In this document: positions 6,048 to 13,809 of the stretch, piece by piece
Layout of the letters: the number at the start of each line of letters is the position of its first letter
Numbering within the stretch: the first letter of the stretch is position 1
Assembly: GCA_041487355.1 (NCBI GenBank)
Contig: JBGPND010000039.1
Coordinates: 1 to 31,838 of the forward strand
Direction of reading: 5' to 3'
Length of the DNA: 31,838 bases
Source of the DNA: JAMXLO01 sp041487355
Lineage (GTDB): Bacteria; Pseudomonadota; Alphaproteobacteria; Acetobacterales; Acetobacteraceae
Notes under the pieces: model-generated
The model's database searches: none
Seen by the model: only the letters and a program-made list of their open reading frames with translations
Told to the model about the DNA's origin: nothing
Made by a program: the position numbers and the translations under genes

Positions 6048-7856
6048 TTAGCTTGACAACCAATGAACTAAAGAATCTTTTCTGAGACGAGTGGCGATAG
6101 ACTTGATAGTCATTGCGACGAGTGATCCGAACACACCGAGAAGAGAAAGACGAGGTTCCCAGCTCAACATCTCCCACTTGGTCGGATTCATCCTACTGCC
6201 ATCCTTCAGCAATGCCTTCGCTGAGCCTAGAAAACGTAATTGGCCTGCCTTTTCGAAGGTGCCGCGTAACTGACCAAGGGCAAAGTAACTCGCGAATGGA
6301 TGAGTTGTGGTCGGCGATCCGTCAATCTCAAGGTTCGCTACATTCCCTTTGAATTCAAGCATGCTCACCCAACCAGGTTTCGCTTTAGCCAAAGCATCTT
6401 CACTTAGGCCACTGACTGTTACCCACCCGCTGCCACCGCTCACCCGAAGCTCACTATCTTTCCTACCATATAGCCGATCCGCCGTGGACCTGCTGTGGAT
6501 GCGGACGAGAGCGCCCATGACAGGGCTAGATTCGGAAGAGTCCAAATTGCCCTTTTTGAACACTTCGCCGGCGGCAAGACCCGTGCATTCGATTATATCC
6601 GAATGAGATTTCTGTCGTGGCGCTTCAAGATTGATAGAATAGTCCTTCTGATTCGCCTGGATATGTAACGTCCTAGCCGACACGGCTGCGGCACCGCCAA
6701 CGGTGTTTAATAGTGGTGCATAGACATAAAACGCCGTCGAACCACTCGTAACCCAGTACCTCAGAGTGGCATCTTCGTCGACGAACTGGGTTAGCTTAAC
6801 AGTTTTGGATCCTTCGTCACGATCTATCCAATACGCTGAAGGAGGATTGATATCCAACTTCAGCCTTCCAGAAGATTCTTCACTCTCGGTGCTGAACTCG
6901 CTCATGCCTTGATCAAACCAGACATTTAACGTCTTGACATCGTCAAGCGTAAAGGGGCGTGCGGAGTTAGCCGCATTAGTGAGCTCTGCTCCTTTCATGC
7001 AACCAGCATAAAGCTCGATCGTTGCGTCAAAGATAGGTGTACCTAGCGCACCCCATTGCGCCTTAAGCATACCATGAGGGCTCGTCCATCGCGCGGTCCC
7101 GCCGCGAACGTTGCCTGGCACAAGTTCGAAAGGCGGCGTGCCGTCGTGCAGACTGTTCTTTGCGTTCTCGCTTTTTTCTTTGGGCTTGGTCGCGAAAACG
7201 CCTGAAACCGGGTGATCAAGGAGGACATCCAATTTGACCGACAGGGGCTTATAAAACAGGTCGGCACCGATATAAATGCACGTAGAACCAAACACCCCTC
7301 CTATAATGGCGAACGCAGCTGCGAAAGCCCGGCGGAGCACACGATGGCCCGGCGCGTTGTTGAAGCAGAAATCGCACCCGATGAGTATGGCGATCGTCAT
7401 AATTGATATAGCGATCGACCCGAAAAGATTTGCTGATATATTCTCGGTGACAAGATTTATAGTGAGTTTATTGTTAATCAGGGCTGTGGCCAGGTCAACC
7501 GTCGTTAATACTGTGAAGGACGACACAATGGCCGATGTCAGCACCTGACGTGCCGTGAGACGGCGTAGCGAAAAAATGCTAATCACGGCGCCCATAGCTA
7601 GCGGGAGCCAATGAAGACCCTCCAGCAACCATTCAGGAAGGCTTGGGAACCGGACCAGCGAGTCCTGGTAAGCGGATCCATAGATCGTGACGGCATCGCT
7701 GTTGATCAGCGACACGATGAACGTCTGTACCTGCGAGCCAGTACTCAGAATAAAGGACATGCCAACGGCGAGAGATCCGGTGGCCACTCCCCACACTCTT
7801 GGATCGCGAGGGATGAAATAGCTTCTCAGTTCCTTTAACAAGGATTGCGTTCGCAT
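6048..7856 (-). CDS. orphan multi-pass membrane protein with large soluble domain
   Basis: A 602-residue protein that I do not recognise. Hydrophobic segments at about 22-38, 83-97, 105-127, 143-165 and 176-201 form an N-terminal membrane block. A soluble, probably beta-rich region of some 360 residues follows (205-565), and one last membrane span lies near 570-590 before a short basic tail. The soluble region has no signature I can assign; it holds two cysteines in CMKGAE and IECTGL contexts. The DNA is visibly poorer in G+C than both sides and uses codons such as TTA, ATA and AGA that neighbours avoid, so it was probably acquired by transfer. It stands alone, between the HepT/MntA relic and the aldolase. 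A weak AAGG ribosome-binding site precedes the ATG at 7856. Confidence 0.8.
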   Translation of the reverse strand: MRTQSLLKELRSYFIPRDPRVWGVATGSLAVGMSFILSTGSQVQTFIVSLINSDAVTIYGSAYQDSLVRFPSLPEWLLEGLHWLPLAMGAVISIFSLRRLTARQVLTSAIVSSFTVLTTVDLATALINNKLTINLVTENISANLFGSIAISIMTIAILIGCDFCFNNAPGHRVLRRAFAAAFAIIGGVFGSTCIYIGADLFYKPLSVKLDVLLDHPVSGVFATKPKEKSENAKNSLHDGTPPFELVPGNVRGGTARWTSPHGMLKAQWGALGTPIFDATIELYAGCMKGAELTNAANSARPFTLDDVKTLNVWFDQGMSEFSTESEESSGRLKLDINPPSAYWIDRDEGSKTVKLTQFVDEDATLRYWVTSGSTAFYVYAPLLNTVGGAAAVSARTLHIQANQKDYSINLEAPRQKSHSDIIECTGLAAGEVFKKGNLDSSESSPVMGALVRIHSRSTADRLYGRKDSELRVSGGSGWVTVSGLSEDALAKAKPGWVSMLEFKGNVANLEIDGSPTTTHPFASYFALGQLRGTFEKAGQLRFLGSAKALLKDGSRMNPTKWEMLSWEPRLSLLGVFGSLVAMTIKSIATRLRKDSLVHWLSS

Positions 7857-8127
7857 GGGCCTTGCAGTTCAGGTCAATTCAGGACGCTCAGTCCTCCGAG
7901 CCCGCATGATACCATCATTGCAAGCTCGCTGGAATGCGGCGTTTGACATTCTTCCTTTCTCTGCGACATCGAGGGCATGCCTCAGCGATCTCTGCGTTGG
8001 ACCTTGCGTACCTCGCCCCACCGCAGCCCATCGGCGTGACCCAGCGGAACCATCCGCACCCCTCCAACCGCCCTGGCAACCAAGACAACGCCAGTGCAGC
8101 ATGACGTGAATACACAGGGGACACGTC

Positions 8128-8901
8128 ATGCCGGAACTCAAACACCGCCTGCGCCAGGACGGCCGCACGTTCGGCTGCATGGTGATGGAGTTCCTGGTGC
8201 CCGGCATGCCGGCGATCATCGCCGCGACCGGCGCCGATTTCGCGCTGTTCGACATGGAGCACACCGGCGCCACGCTGGAGACGATGAAGACGATGGTCGC
8301 CGGCTGCCGCGGCATCGGCCTGGCGCCGCTGGTACGCGTGCCGCGCGGCGAGTATCATTTCATCGCCCGCGCCCTGGACGTGGGCGCGCACGGCGTGATG
8401 GTGCCGATGGTCAACTCCGCGGCCGAGGCGGCACACATCGCCGCCTGCGCGCACTACCCGCCGGCCGGGCGGCGCGGTGCCGCGTTCGGCGTGGCGCACG
8501 ACGACTACCGCGCGGCCGATCCCGCCACCGCCATGGCACGTGCCGCGGAACGCACACTGGTGATCGCGCAGATCGAGACGGTGGACGGTCTGCGCGATGT
8601 CGAGGCGATCGCCGCCACGCCAGGCATCGACGTGGTGTGGCTCGGCCATTTCGACCTGAGCAACTTCATGGGCATCCCCGGCCAGTTCCAGCATCCGGAT
8701 TTCCTGGCCGCCGTGCACCGCACGGTCGCCGCGGCGCGGGCGCACGGCAAGGTCGCCGGGTTCATGGCCGCAGACGAGGCCTGGGCGCGCGAATACTGGG
8801 GCCATGGGTTCCGCATGATGGCGTTCGGTCTCGACCACCTGCTGTTCCAGGCGGCGCTGCGATCCGGGCTGGAGACGCTGCGCGGGCTGCAACGTGAATA
8901 G
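8128..8901 (+). CDS. HpcH/HpaI family 2-oxo acid aldolase
   Basis: A 257-residue class II aldolase of the HpcH/HpaI family, the usual length. These metal-dependent TIM-barrel enzymes split 2-keto-4-hydroxy acids into pyruvate and an aldehyde. The key residues are in place: His45 in FALFDMEHTG (catalytic), Arg70 in LVRVPRG (pyruvate carboxylate), and Glu150 and Asp176 in IAQIETVDGL and LGHFDLSNF (metal ligands). The start has an AGGGGAC ribosome-binding site. It faces the frameshifted amidohydrolase convergently with a 21-base gap, and lies near a glutathione S-transferase and a TPP decarboxylase pair, suggesting sugar-acid or aromatic breakdown. The exact substrate (hydroxyketo acid, deoxyrhamnonate or other) is not determined. 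Confidence 0.88.
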   Translation: MPELKHRLRQDGRTFGCMVMEFLVPGMPAIIAATGADFALFDMEHTGATLETMKTMVAGCRGIGLAPLVRVPRGEYHFIARALDVGAHGVMVPMVNSAAEAAHIAACAHYPPAGRRGAAFGVAHDDYRAADPATAMARAAERTLVIAQIETVDGLRDVEAIAATPGIDVVWLGHFDLSNFMGIPGQFQHPDFLAAVHRTVAAARAHGKVAGFMAADEAWAREYWGHGFRMMAFGLDHLLFQAALRSGLETLRGLQRE

Positions 8902-8922
8902 GAAGTGGGACGCGTTGCCCGG

Positions 8923-9767
8923 TCATTCCGCCTTCGACGGCGACCAGTTATAGACCCGCCGTAGAGTCTCACCCATAAGAACGGCCCGATCGCTGTCGGA
9001 CAGGCGGTCGGTGACGCGAAACGCCTCGACCCCCTGCTCGTATGTCAACAACGCGACCGCTCGGGTCCAGTCGGTGCCCCACATGCAGCGATCAAAGCCA
9101 AAGGCGTCGAAGATGCGACAGAGCGGATCCCACAGATCGTTGTAGGGGAAAGGCTCGTGCGACAGCGTGCAGGCCCCGGAGATTTTCACCGTGATGTTGT
9201 CGTGGGCCGCCAAGGCCAGCAGCTTCGGAAGATCGGCGAACGGCTCCGCGGGGGCTGGCGGCTCGTGCGGCTGCTGCAGCCCGAGGTGGTCGATCACCAG
9301 CCGCGTGTCGGCGTTCCGGGCCGCCAGCAGTCCGGCCTGCTCCAGGCGCCCCGTACACATGAGGTTGACCGGCAGGGCGTGTCGCGCGGCGACGGCCAGA
9401 ACCCGGTTGATGCCAGGTCGGCCGCGTCGGTCGACACGCCTCCTCTCATCATGATCCGGATGGCGACCGCTCCTTCGGTGGCCGCCCAGTCGGCGATTGT
9501 ATCGGCCACCCCGGGATCGGCCGAGTCGACCGGCTTGATCAACCGGAACCGGCTGGGATGCGCCGCGTGAACGGCGATGGCGTAGCTGGCGTCGTAGCGG
9601 TACATGGTGAACGGCGAGACCAACAGCGCGCCGTCGACACCGACGGCGTCCATGGCAGCCACCATGTCGTCGCCCGTGACCTCTGCCGGGCCGCGGAGAA
9701 CGGCGGCCCAGGGGCGGCCCGGGTGGTCGCGTTCGTAGGCGTGCACTTGGGCATCTATTGTGAGCAT
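8923..9767 (-). pseudogene. amidohydrolase family 2 (frameshifted)
   Basis: Two adjacent frames on the minus strand together make one TIM-barrel amidohydrolase of about 280 residues. The N-terminal part from the ATG at 9767 reads LTIDAQVHAYERDHPGRPW, the metal-site start of the family, and continues to MMRGGVSTDAAD. The C-terminal part resumes as PGINRVLAVAARHALPVNLM and runs to MWGTDWTR (the final metal aspartate) and the stop at 8923. The join needs one base restored near 9416-9417, where a lost C in GACCC would give ...DAADPGINR. A GGAAG ribosome-binding site precedes the ATG. Relatives hydrolyse lactones, such as 2-pyrone-4,6-dicarboxylate or sugar lactones. It is either a recent pseudogene or carries a homopolymer sequencing error. 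Confidence 0.8.
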
Positions 9768-10013
9768 GGCTTCCAACCTTCACCCTGATCGATGTCGTCC
9801 ACCAGCGTCGTCAGCTCGGCAACCAACCCGGTTGGTCTTTCCCTGCGGCACCAAGCTGCACAGCATACGTCCCCACGATAGGCCTCGTAGCAAACCGCCG
9901 TCACGTCACGATGGGCGACGCGAGCGGCCGGAGCTGGCAACTCGTCCCCAGGAGCCGCCTTCCCCGCCGCAGCGGGGCATGCGAACCTGTGGCCATACAG
10001 ACAGGAGACATCG

Positions 10014-10727
10014 ATGATCGAGCTCTACGGCATGGGCAGCCCCAATGTGGTGAAGATCTACATCGCGCTCGAGGAGCTCGGCCTGCCCTACAGCGTCCAC
10101 CCGGTGGACGTGTTCACCGGCAAGCAGTTCGACGCGGCGTTCCTGAAGCTCAATCCGATGGCCAAGGTGCCGGTCATCGTCGACAGCGAGGGCCCGGGCG
10201 GCAAGCCCTGCACGTTGTTCGAATCAGGCGCCATCCTGCTGTATCTCGCCGAAAAAAGCGGGAAACTGCTGCCCAAGGACATGGCCGCGAAATACCAGGC
10301 CATCGAGTGGATGATGGTGCAGATGACCACCGTCGGCCCGATGTTCGGCCAGCACGTGCACTTCACCCGCTTCGCGCCTCCCGGCAACGACTATTCCAAG
10401 AGCCGCTACGCCACCCAGGTGCATCGCGTGTTCGAGGTGATCGAGCAGCGGCTCGGCGAAAGCGCCTGGCTCGGCGGCGCCGAATACGGCATCGCCGACA
10501 TCGCCACCTACCCGTGGGCGCGCAACATCCCGGTGCTGCTCGGCGCCGGTGCCGCGGAGAAATACCAGAACGTCATGCGCTGGGTCGGCATCATCAACGA
10601 ACGTCCGGCAGTGAAGCGCGCGCTGGCGGCGGTGGACGACGTCCGGGCAAAGACGACGCAGTTCGACAAGGCGCAGCCCGACGCGCTCGACAAGGTGTTC
10701 GGCCGCGGCCAGTACGCCGCCGCCTGA
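10014..10727 (+). CDS. glutathione S-transferase (YfcG/Ure2-like)
   Basis: A 237-residue two-domain GST with an ACAGGAG ribosome-binding site. The N-terminal thioredoxin-like domain (about 1-82) has MGSPNVVKIYIALEELGLPY, LNPMAKVPVIVD (the cis-proline of the glutathione site) and FESGAILLYLAEK. The helical C-terminal domain has the ADIATYPW block, with a conserved Asp helping N-terminal capping. The SPN motif and the insertion near the active site resemble the Nu-class YfcG group, which acts more as a glutathione-dependent disulfide reductase than as a classical transferase; this is a family-level guess. It may detoxify electrophiles from the surrounding catabolic genes. A palindromic repeat starts five bases after the stop. 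Confidence 0.88.
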   Translation: MIELYGMGSPNVVKIYIALEELGLPYSVHPVDVFTGKQFDAAFLKLNPMAKVPVIVDSEGPGGKPCTLFESGAILLYLAEKSGKLLPKDMAAKYQAIEWMMVQMTTVGPMFGQHVHFTRFAPPGNDYSKSRYATQVHRVFEVIEQRLGESAWLGGAEYGIADIATYPWARNIPVLLGAGAAEKYQNVMRWVGIINERPAVKRALAAVDDVRAKTTQFDKAQPDALDKVFGRGQYAAA

Positions 10728-10732
10728 CCTCG

Positions 10733-10837
10733 CTGTCATTGCGAGGACTGCGAGCCGAAGGCGCGGCAGGACGCGGCAATCTCGATCAGAGTGCGCAACT
10801 GGCCCGAGATTGCTTCGCCTTCGGCTCGCAATGACAG
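10733..10837. repeat. palindromic repeat, family A copy 2
   Basis: Inverted arms starting CTGTCATTGCGAG at 10733 and ending CTCGCAATGACAG at 10837, with GAGCCGAAGG/CCTTCGGCTC nested inside. It shares the outer ends with the copies at 5262-5406 and around the insertion sequence, but is shorter (105 bp). It sits immediately after the GST stop and could end transcription or protect the mRNA end. Confidence 0.85.
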
Positions 10838-10858
10838 GAAGGCCGTCCGGGCCGCCTG

Positions 10859-11296
10859 ATGCCGGACACGACTGTTGAACCGCCCGGCGGCGGCCCCTAC
10901 CATCCAGCATTGGAAGCGCGCGTTTCCAGGCTGGAGGACGATGTGCATGACATGACGGCCACGCTGAGCCGGTTGGAGATGTCGGTCGCCGAGATCAAGG
11001 CCATGTTGAGCGCCACGCTGCCGCATCTGGCGACCAAGGCCGAACTGGCTGAATTGCGCCTGACGACGAAGTCGGACCTGACCGAACTGCGCCTGGCAAC
11101 GACGTCGGACTTCGCCGAGCTGCGCCTGGCGACGAGTGCGAACCTGACCGAGCTGCGCGTGGCAACGACGTCGGAGTTCGCGGCTCTGCGTGCGGACCTC
11201 GCTGAAAAACCCGGCAAGACGTATATGTGGGGCGTGTTGACGGCATTGCTCACGGCCTATGCCTGCGGCCTCGCCGCGCTCGCCATCCTGAAGTAG
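10859..11296 (+). CDS. coiled-coil, tail-anchored small protein with 11-residue repeats
   Basis: A 145-residue protein. Residues 15-55 form a heptad coiled coil (LEARVSRLEDDVHDMTATL). Residues 58-112 are five consecutive 11-residue repeats of the type ATTSDFAELRL, and residues about 121-143 form one hydrophobic span (GVLTALLTAYACGLAALAIL) close to the end, so the protein is probably anchored by its tail with the coil in the cytoplasm. The plan resembles DUF1640/CCDC90-like proteins, but I cannot confirm that family. The start at 10859 lies 21 bases after the palindromic repeat, and the TPP gene begins eight bases after the stop, so they may be co-transcribed. Function unknown. Confidence 0.7.
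   Translation: MPDTTVEPPGGGPYHPALEARVSRLEDDVHDMTATLSRLEMSVAEIKAMLSATLPHLATKAELAELRLTTKSDLTELRLATTSDFAELRLATSANLTELRVATTSEFAALRADLAEKPGKTYMWGVLTALLTAYACGLAALAILK
11030..11194 (+). repeat. five 33-bp in-frame coding repeats
   Basis: Five degenerate 33-base units encode ATKAELAELRL, TTKSDLTELRL, ATTSDFAELRL, ATSANLTELRV and ATTSEFAALRA. The 11-residue period suits a right-handed coiled coil. Such arrays can gain or lose units by slippage. Confidence 0.85.
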
Positions 11297-11304
11297 CCGC
11301 CCGC

Positions 11305-11823
11305 ATGCACCAACCGCCCTGGCAGGCGCAGGTCTACGCCGCGCTGAAAGCCGCACGCATCGTCCAGCTCGGCTACGTCCCGGACGCCGGCCACGCGCAC
11401 CTGATCGAGGCGGCGCACGCCGACCCCGACATGCGGGCCGTCGTGCTCACCACTGAGGAGGAAGGCATCGCACTCGCCGCCGGCGCCTGGCTCGGCGGCC
11501 AGCGCGCCGTGCTGCTGATGCAGTCCTCCGGCGTCGGCAACTGCATCAACATGCTGTCGCTGCCGGTGAACTGCCGCATGCCGTTCTTCACCCTGGTGAC
11601 GATGCGGGGCGAGTGGGCCGAGTTCAATCCGTGGCAGGTGCCAATGGGCACCGCCACGCCCACCGTGCTGACCACGGCCGGCGTTCATGTCCGCCGCGCC
11701 GACCGCCCGGACGACGTGGCGGAGATCGTCGCCGCCTCGGCCGCGCTCGCCTTCGACAGCGCCGTGCCGGTCGCGGTACTGCTCTCCCAGCGGCTGATCG
11801 GCGCCAAGGCTTTCGTGAAATGA
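11305..11823 (+). CDS. TPP-dependent decarboxylase, alpha (PYR) subunit, ComD-like
   Basis: A 172-residue protein that makes up the pyrimidine-binding half of a thiamine-diphosphate enzyme, split from its partner. The ATG at 11305 is used because similarity begins there (PPWQAQVYAALKAARIVQLG). TTEEEGIALAAGAWLGG at 49-65 contains the glutamate that activates the cofactor, and LLMQSSGVGNCINML is the next conserved block. Split enzymes of this type include sulfopyruvate decarboxylase (ComDE) and phosphonopyruvate decarboxylase relatives. The substrate here is unknown, since no coenzyme M or phosphonate genes are visible. It overlaps the beta subunit gene by ATGA, so the two are translated together. 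Confidence 0.82.
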   Translation: MHQPPWQAQVYAALKAARIVQLGYVPDAGHAHLIEAAHADPDMRAVVLTTEEEGIALAAGAWLGGQRAVLLMQSSGVGNCINMLSLPVNCRMPFFTLVTMRGEWAEFNPWQVPMGTATPTVLTTAGVHVRRADRPDDVAEIVAASAALAFDSAVPVAVLLSQRLIGAKAFVK

Positions 11824-12401
11824 GGAACGACGGGACACTGAACCGGCGCGCCGTCGCCGCAACGCTGCTGCGGGACCCGGGAGACCTGATGGTCGTCACC
11901 GGCCTGGGCGCACCCAGCTACGATGCCGCTGCCGCCGGCGACCGGCCGGCCAATTTCTATCTCTGGGGGGCGATGGGCGGGGCAGCGATGATCGGCCTCG
12001 GCCTTGCGCTCGCCCAGCCTGCCCGCCGCGTCCTGGTGCTCACCGGCGACGGCGAGATGCTGATGGGCATGGGCTCGCTCGCCACCATCGCCGCGGCCGG
12101 CGCCGCCAACCTCGCGATCGCGGTGCTGGACAACGCGCGCTACGGCGAGACCGGCTCCCAGCGGAGCCACACCGGACTAACCACCGACCTCGCCGCGGTA
12201 GCCGCCGCCTGCGGCTGGACCGCCACCACCACCGCGCGCGACATGGACGAGGTCGCGGCGCTTACCTCGCGCCTCAGGCGCGAGGCGTTGTTCGCCGTCA
12301 TTCGCATCTCGGCCGACGAAGAGCCGCGCCACCTGCCGCCGCGCGACGGCGCCTATCTCACGGACCGCTTCCGCCGCGCGATCGGCGTCGCCAGCGACTG
12401 A
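11820..12401 (+). CDS. TPP-dependent decarboxylase, beta (PP) subunit, ComE-like
   Basis: A 193-residue diphosphate-binding half. The start at 11820 overlaps the alpha stop (ATGA). The cofactor motif is complete: GDGEM at 76-80 followed by Asn105 in AIAVLDNARYGETG, matching the GDG-X(about 25-30)-N metal/TPP signature. ANFYLWGAMGGAAMIGLGLA resembles the equivalent block in ComE. With the alpha subunit it should decarboxylate a 2-oxo acid to an aldehyde in the cytoplasm. The neighbouring aldolase and amidohydrolase suggest a small carbon-catabolic set, but the genes are separated by repeats and partly on opposite strands, so a common pathway is only inferred. Confidence 0.85.
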   Translation: MRNDGTLNRRAVAATLLRDPGDLMVVTGLGAPSYDAAAAGDRPANFYLWGAMGGAAMIGLGLALAQPARRVLVLTGDGEMLMGMGSLATIAAAGAANLAIAVLDNARYGETGSQRSHTGLTTDLAAVAAACGWTATTTARDMDEVAALTSRLRREALFAVIRISADEEPRHLPPRDGAYLTDRFRRAIGVASD

Positions 12402-12511
12402 TACGGGCGATTTGTATCAGCTTGTATCGCCGCCTTGACCGAACGGGCCGAGCGCTGATTTTGACGCTGGCGATTGCCCGCCGTTTCGCCGACAATGCGA
12501 GGCTAAGGCGA

Positions 12512-12533
12512 GACATGACCGTTCGTTCATGTC
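12512..12533. promoter_or_regulatory. dyad upstream of the RND efflux operon
   Basis: GACATGA (12512-12518) and TCATGTC (12527-12533) form a 7-bp perfect inverted repeat around CCGTTCGT, about 80 bases before the adaptor gene. The position and form suit a TetR-type repressor operator, but no regulator gene is adjacent in this window. Confidence 0.35.
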
Positions 12534-12612
12534 CAAGGCAGGATCAGGAAGGTTTCCGGTGGGATTGTGCGATGCAGCACAGGAGTGACGACGGGGTTCC
12601 AGATGTCGGTGC

Positions 12613-13788
12613 ATGACTGAGGCGGCAAAGGAGCCCCCGCGCAAGCGCCGAGTGCTGGCGCTTGCGCTCATGGTGCTGGCGGCGGCTTGCGTGGTCGTTG
12701 GTGGGCCTTCCACCGCCCAGCAGTCGCGCCCGCAGGGCAGCCCGCCACCGGTTCCCGTCACCACGACGCGCGCCGCCAGGCAGGACGTGCCGATCTACCT
12801 CCGCGGCCTTGGTTCGGTTCAGGCGTTCAACGCCGTGCTGGTGCGCGCGCGCATCGACGGCACTCTCATGCAATTCCCCGTCACCGAAGGCCAGGAGGTC
12901 AAGCAGGGCGACCTGCTGGCGGTTATCGATCCGCGACCGTTCCAGGCGGCGCTCGACGCGGTCACGGCAAAGAAGACACAGGACGAGGCGGACCTCGCCA
13001 ACGCCAAACGGGACCTGGGACGCTATTCGTCGCTGGAGCAGAAGAATTTCGCCTCCCGCCAGCAGGTCGATACCCAGCAGGCTCTGGTCAATCGCCTGAC
13101 CGCCATGATCGCCGGCGATGACGCCGCGGTGACCAACGCCAGGCTCAACCTGAGCTACTGCTACATCACCTCGCCGATCCAGGGGCGCATCGGCCTGCGC
13201 CAGGTGGATCCCGGCAACATGGTCCACGCCAGCGATACCACAGCGATCGTCTCGATCACCCAGATCCATCCGATCTCGATCCTGTTCACGGTGCCGCAGG
13301 AGAGCCTGCCGCGCATCAGCCTGGCGATGGAGGCAGGCAAGCTGCCGGTGACCGCCTTCGCGGCCGATGACAAGACGGCGCTCGACCAGGGCACCCTGTT
13401 GACCCCGGACAACGCGATCGACCCCAGCACCGGCACGATCAAGCTGAAGGCCACCTTCCCGAACCCGCACAACACGCTGTGGCCCGGCCAGTTCGTCAAC
13501 GCGCGCCTGCAGTTGGGCACCGAACAGAACGTGCTGACCGTGCCTTCCGTCGCGGTGCAGCACGGCCCGGCCGGTCTCTACACCTATGTCGTCAATCCGG
13601 ACTCATCGGTGGGACGCCAGCCGGTCGAGGTCGCCCACGATGACGGGACACTGGCGGTGATCGCCAAGGGGCTGACCGAAGGCCAACAGGTCGTGACCGA
13701 TGGCCAGTCACGCCTGCAGGCCGGGACCAAGGTGACGGCGAATGATGCGTCGCAGCAGGCCGCTGCGCCAGCGAAACCAGGTGGCTGA
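12613..13788 (+). CDS. RND efflux periplasmic adaptor (MdtA-like)
   Basis: A 391-residue membrane-fusion protein. The N-terminus has basic residues, then a hydrophobic segment (VLALALMVLAAACVVVGG, about 14-31) that anchors or exports it. The periplasmic part follows the usual order: barrel-sandwich hybrid entry GTLMQFPVTEGQEVKQGDLL, coiled-coil hairpin around 110-170 (DEADLANAKRDLGRY, SRQQVDTQQALV), second lipoyl half (YITSPIQGRIGLRQVDPGNM), beta barrel, and membrane-proximal domain with a Gln/Ala/Pro-rich tail. It links the inner-membrane pump to an outer-membrane channel. The pump gene follows after 21 bases. No in-frame ATG exists upstream because of a stop at 12586, so 12613 is the likely start. 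Confidence 0.88.
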   Translation: MTEAAKEPPRKRRVLALALMVLAAACVVVGGPSTAQQSRPQGSPPPVPVTTTRAARQDVPIYLRGLGSVQAFNAVLVRARIDGTLMQFPVTEGQEVKQGDLLAVIDPRPFQAALDAVTAKKTQDEADLANAKRDLGRYSSLEQKNFASRQQVDTQQALVNRLTAMIAGDDAAVTNARLNLSYCYITSPIQGRIGLRQVDPGNMVHASDTTAIVSITQIHPISILFTVPQESLPRISLAMEAGKLPVTAFAADDKTALDQGTLLTPDNAIDPSTGTIKLKATFPNPHNTLWPGQFVNARLQLGTEQNVLTVPSVAVQHGPAGLYTYVVNPDSSVGRQPVEVAHDDGTLAVIAKGLTEGQQVVTDGQSRLQAGTKVTANDASQQAAAPAKPGG

Positions 13789-13809
13789 AATAGGGGCACC
13801 GACGGGCGC

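Noticed and set aside
7857..8127. Promoter with TATCAT (extended TG) for the membrane protein
   Set aside because: The -10-like hexamer has no convincing -35 at 16-18 bases, so it was not listed as a feature.
9768..10013. Possible short gene before the GST
   Set aside because: Frames in this 246-base spacer have no plausible start and no recognisable protein; only the GST ribosome-binding site is supported.
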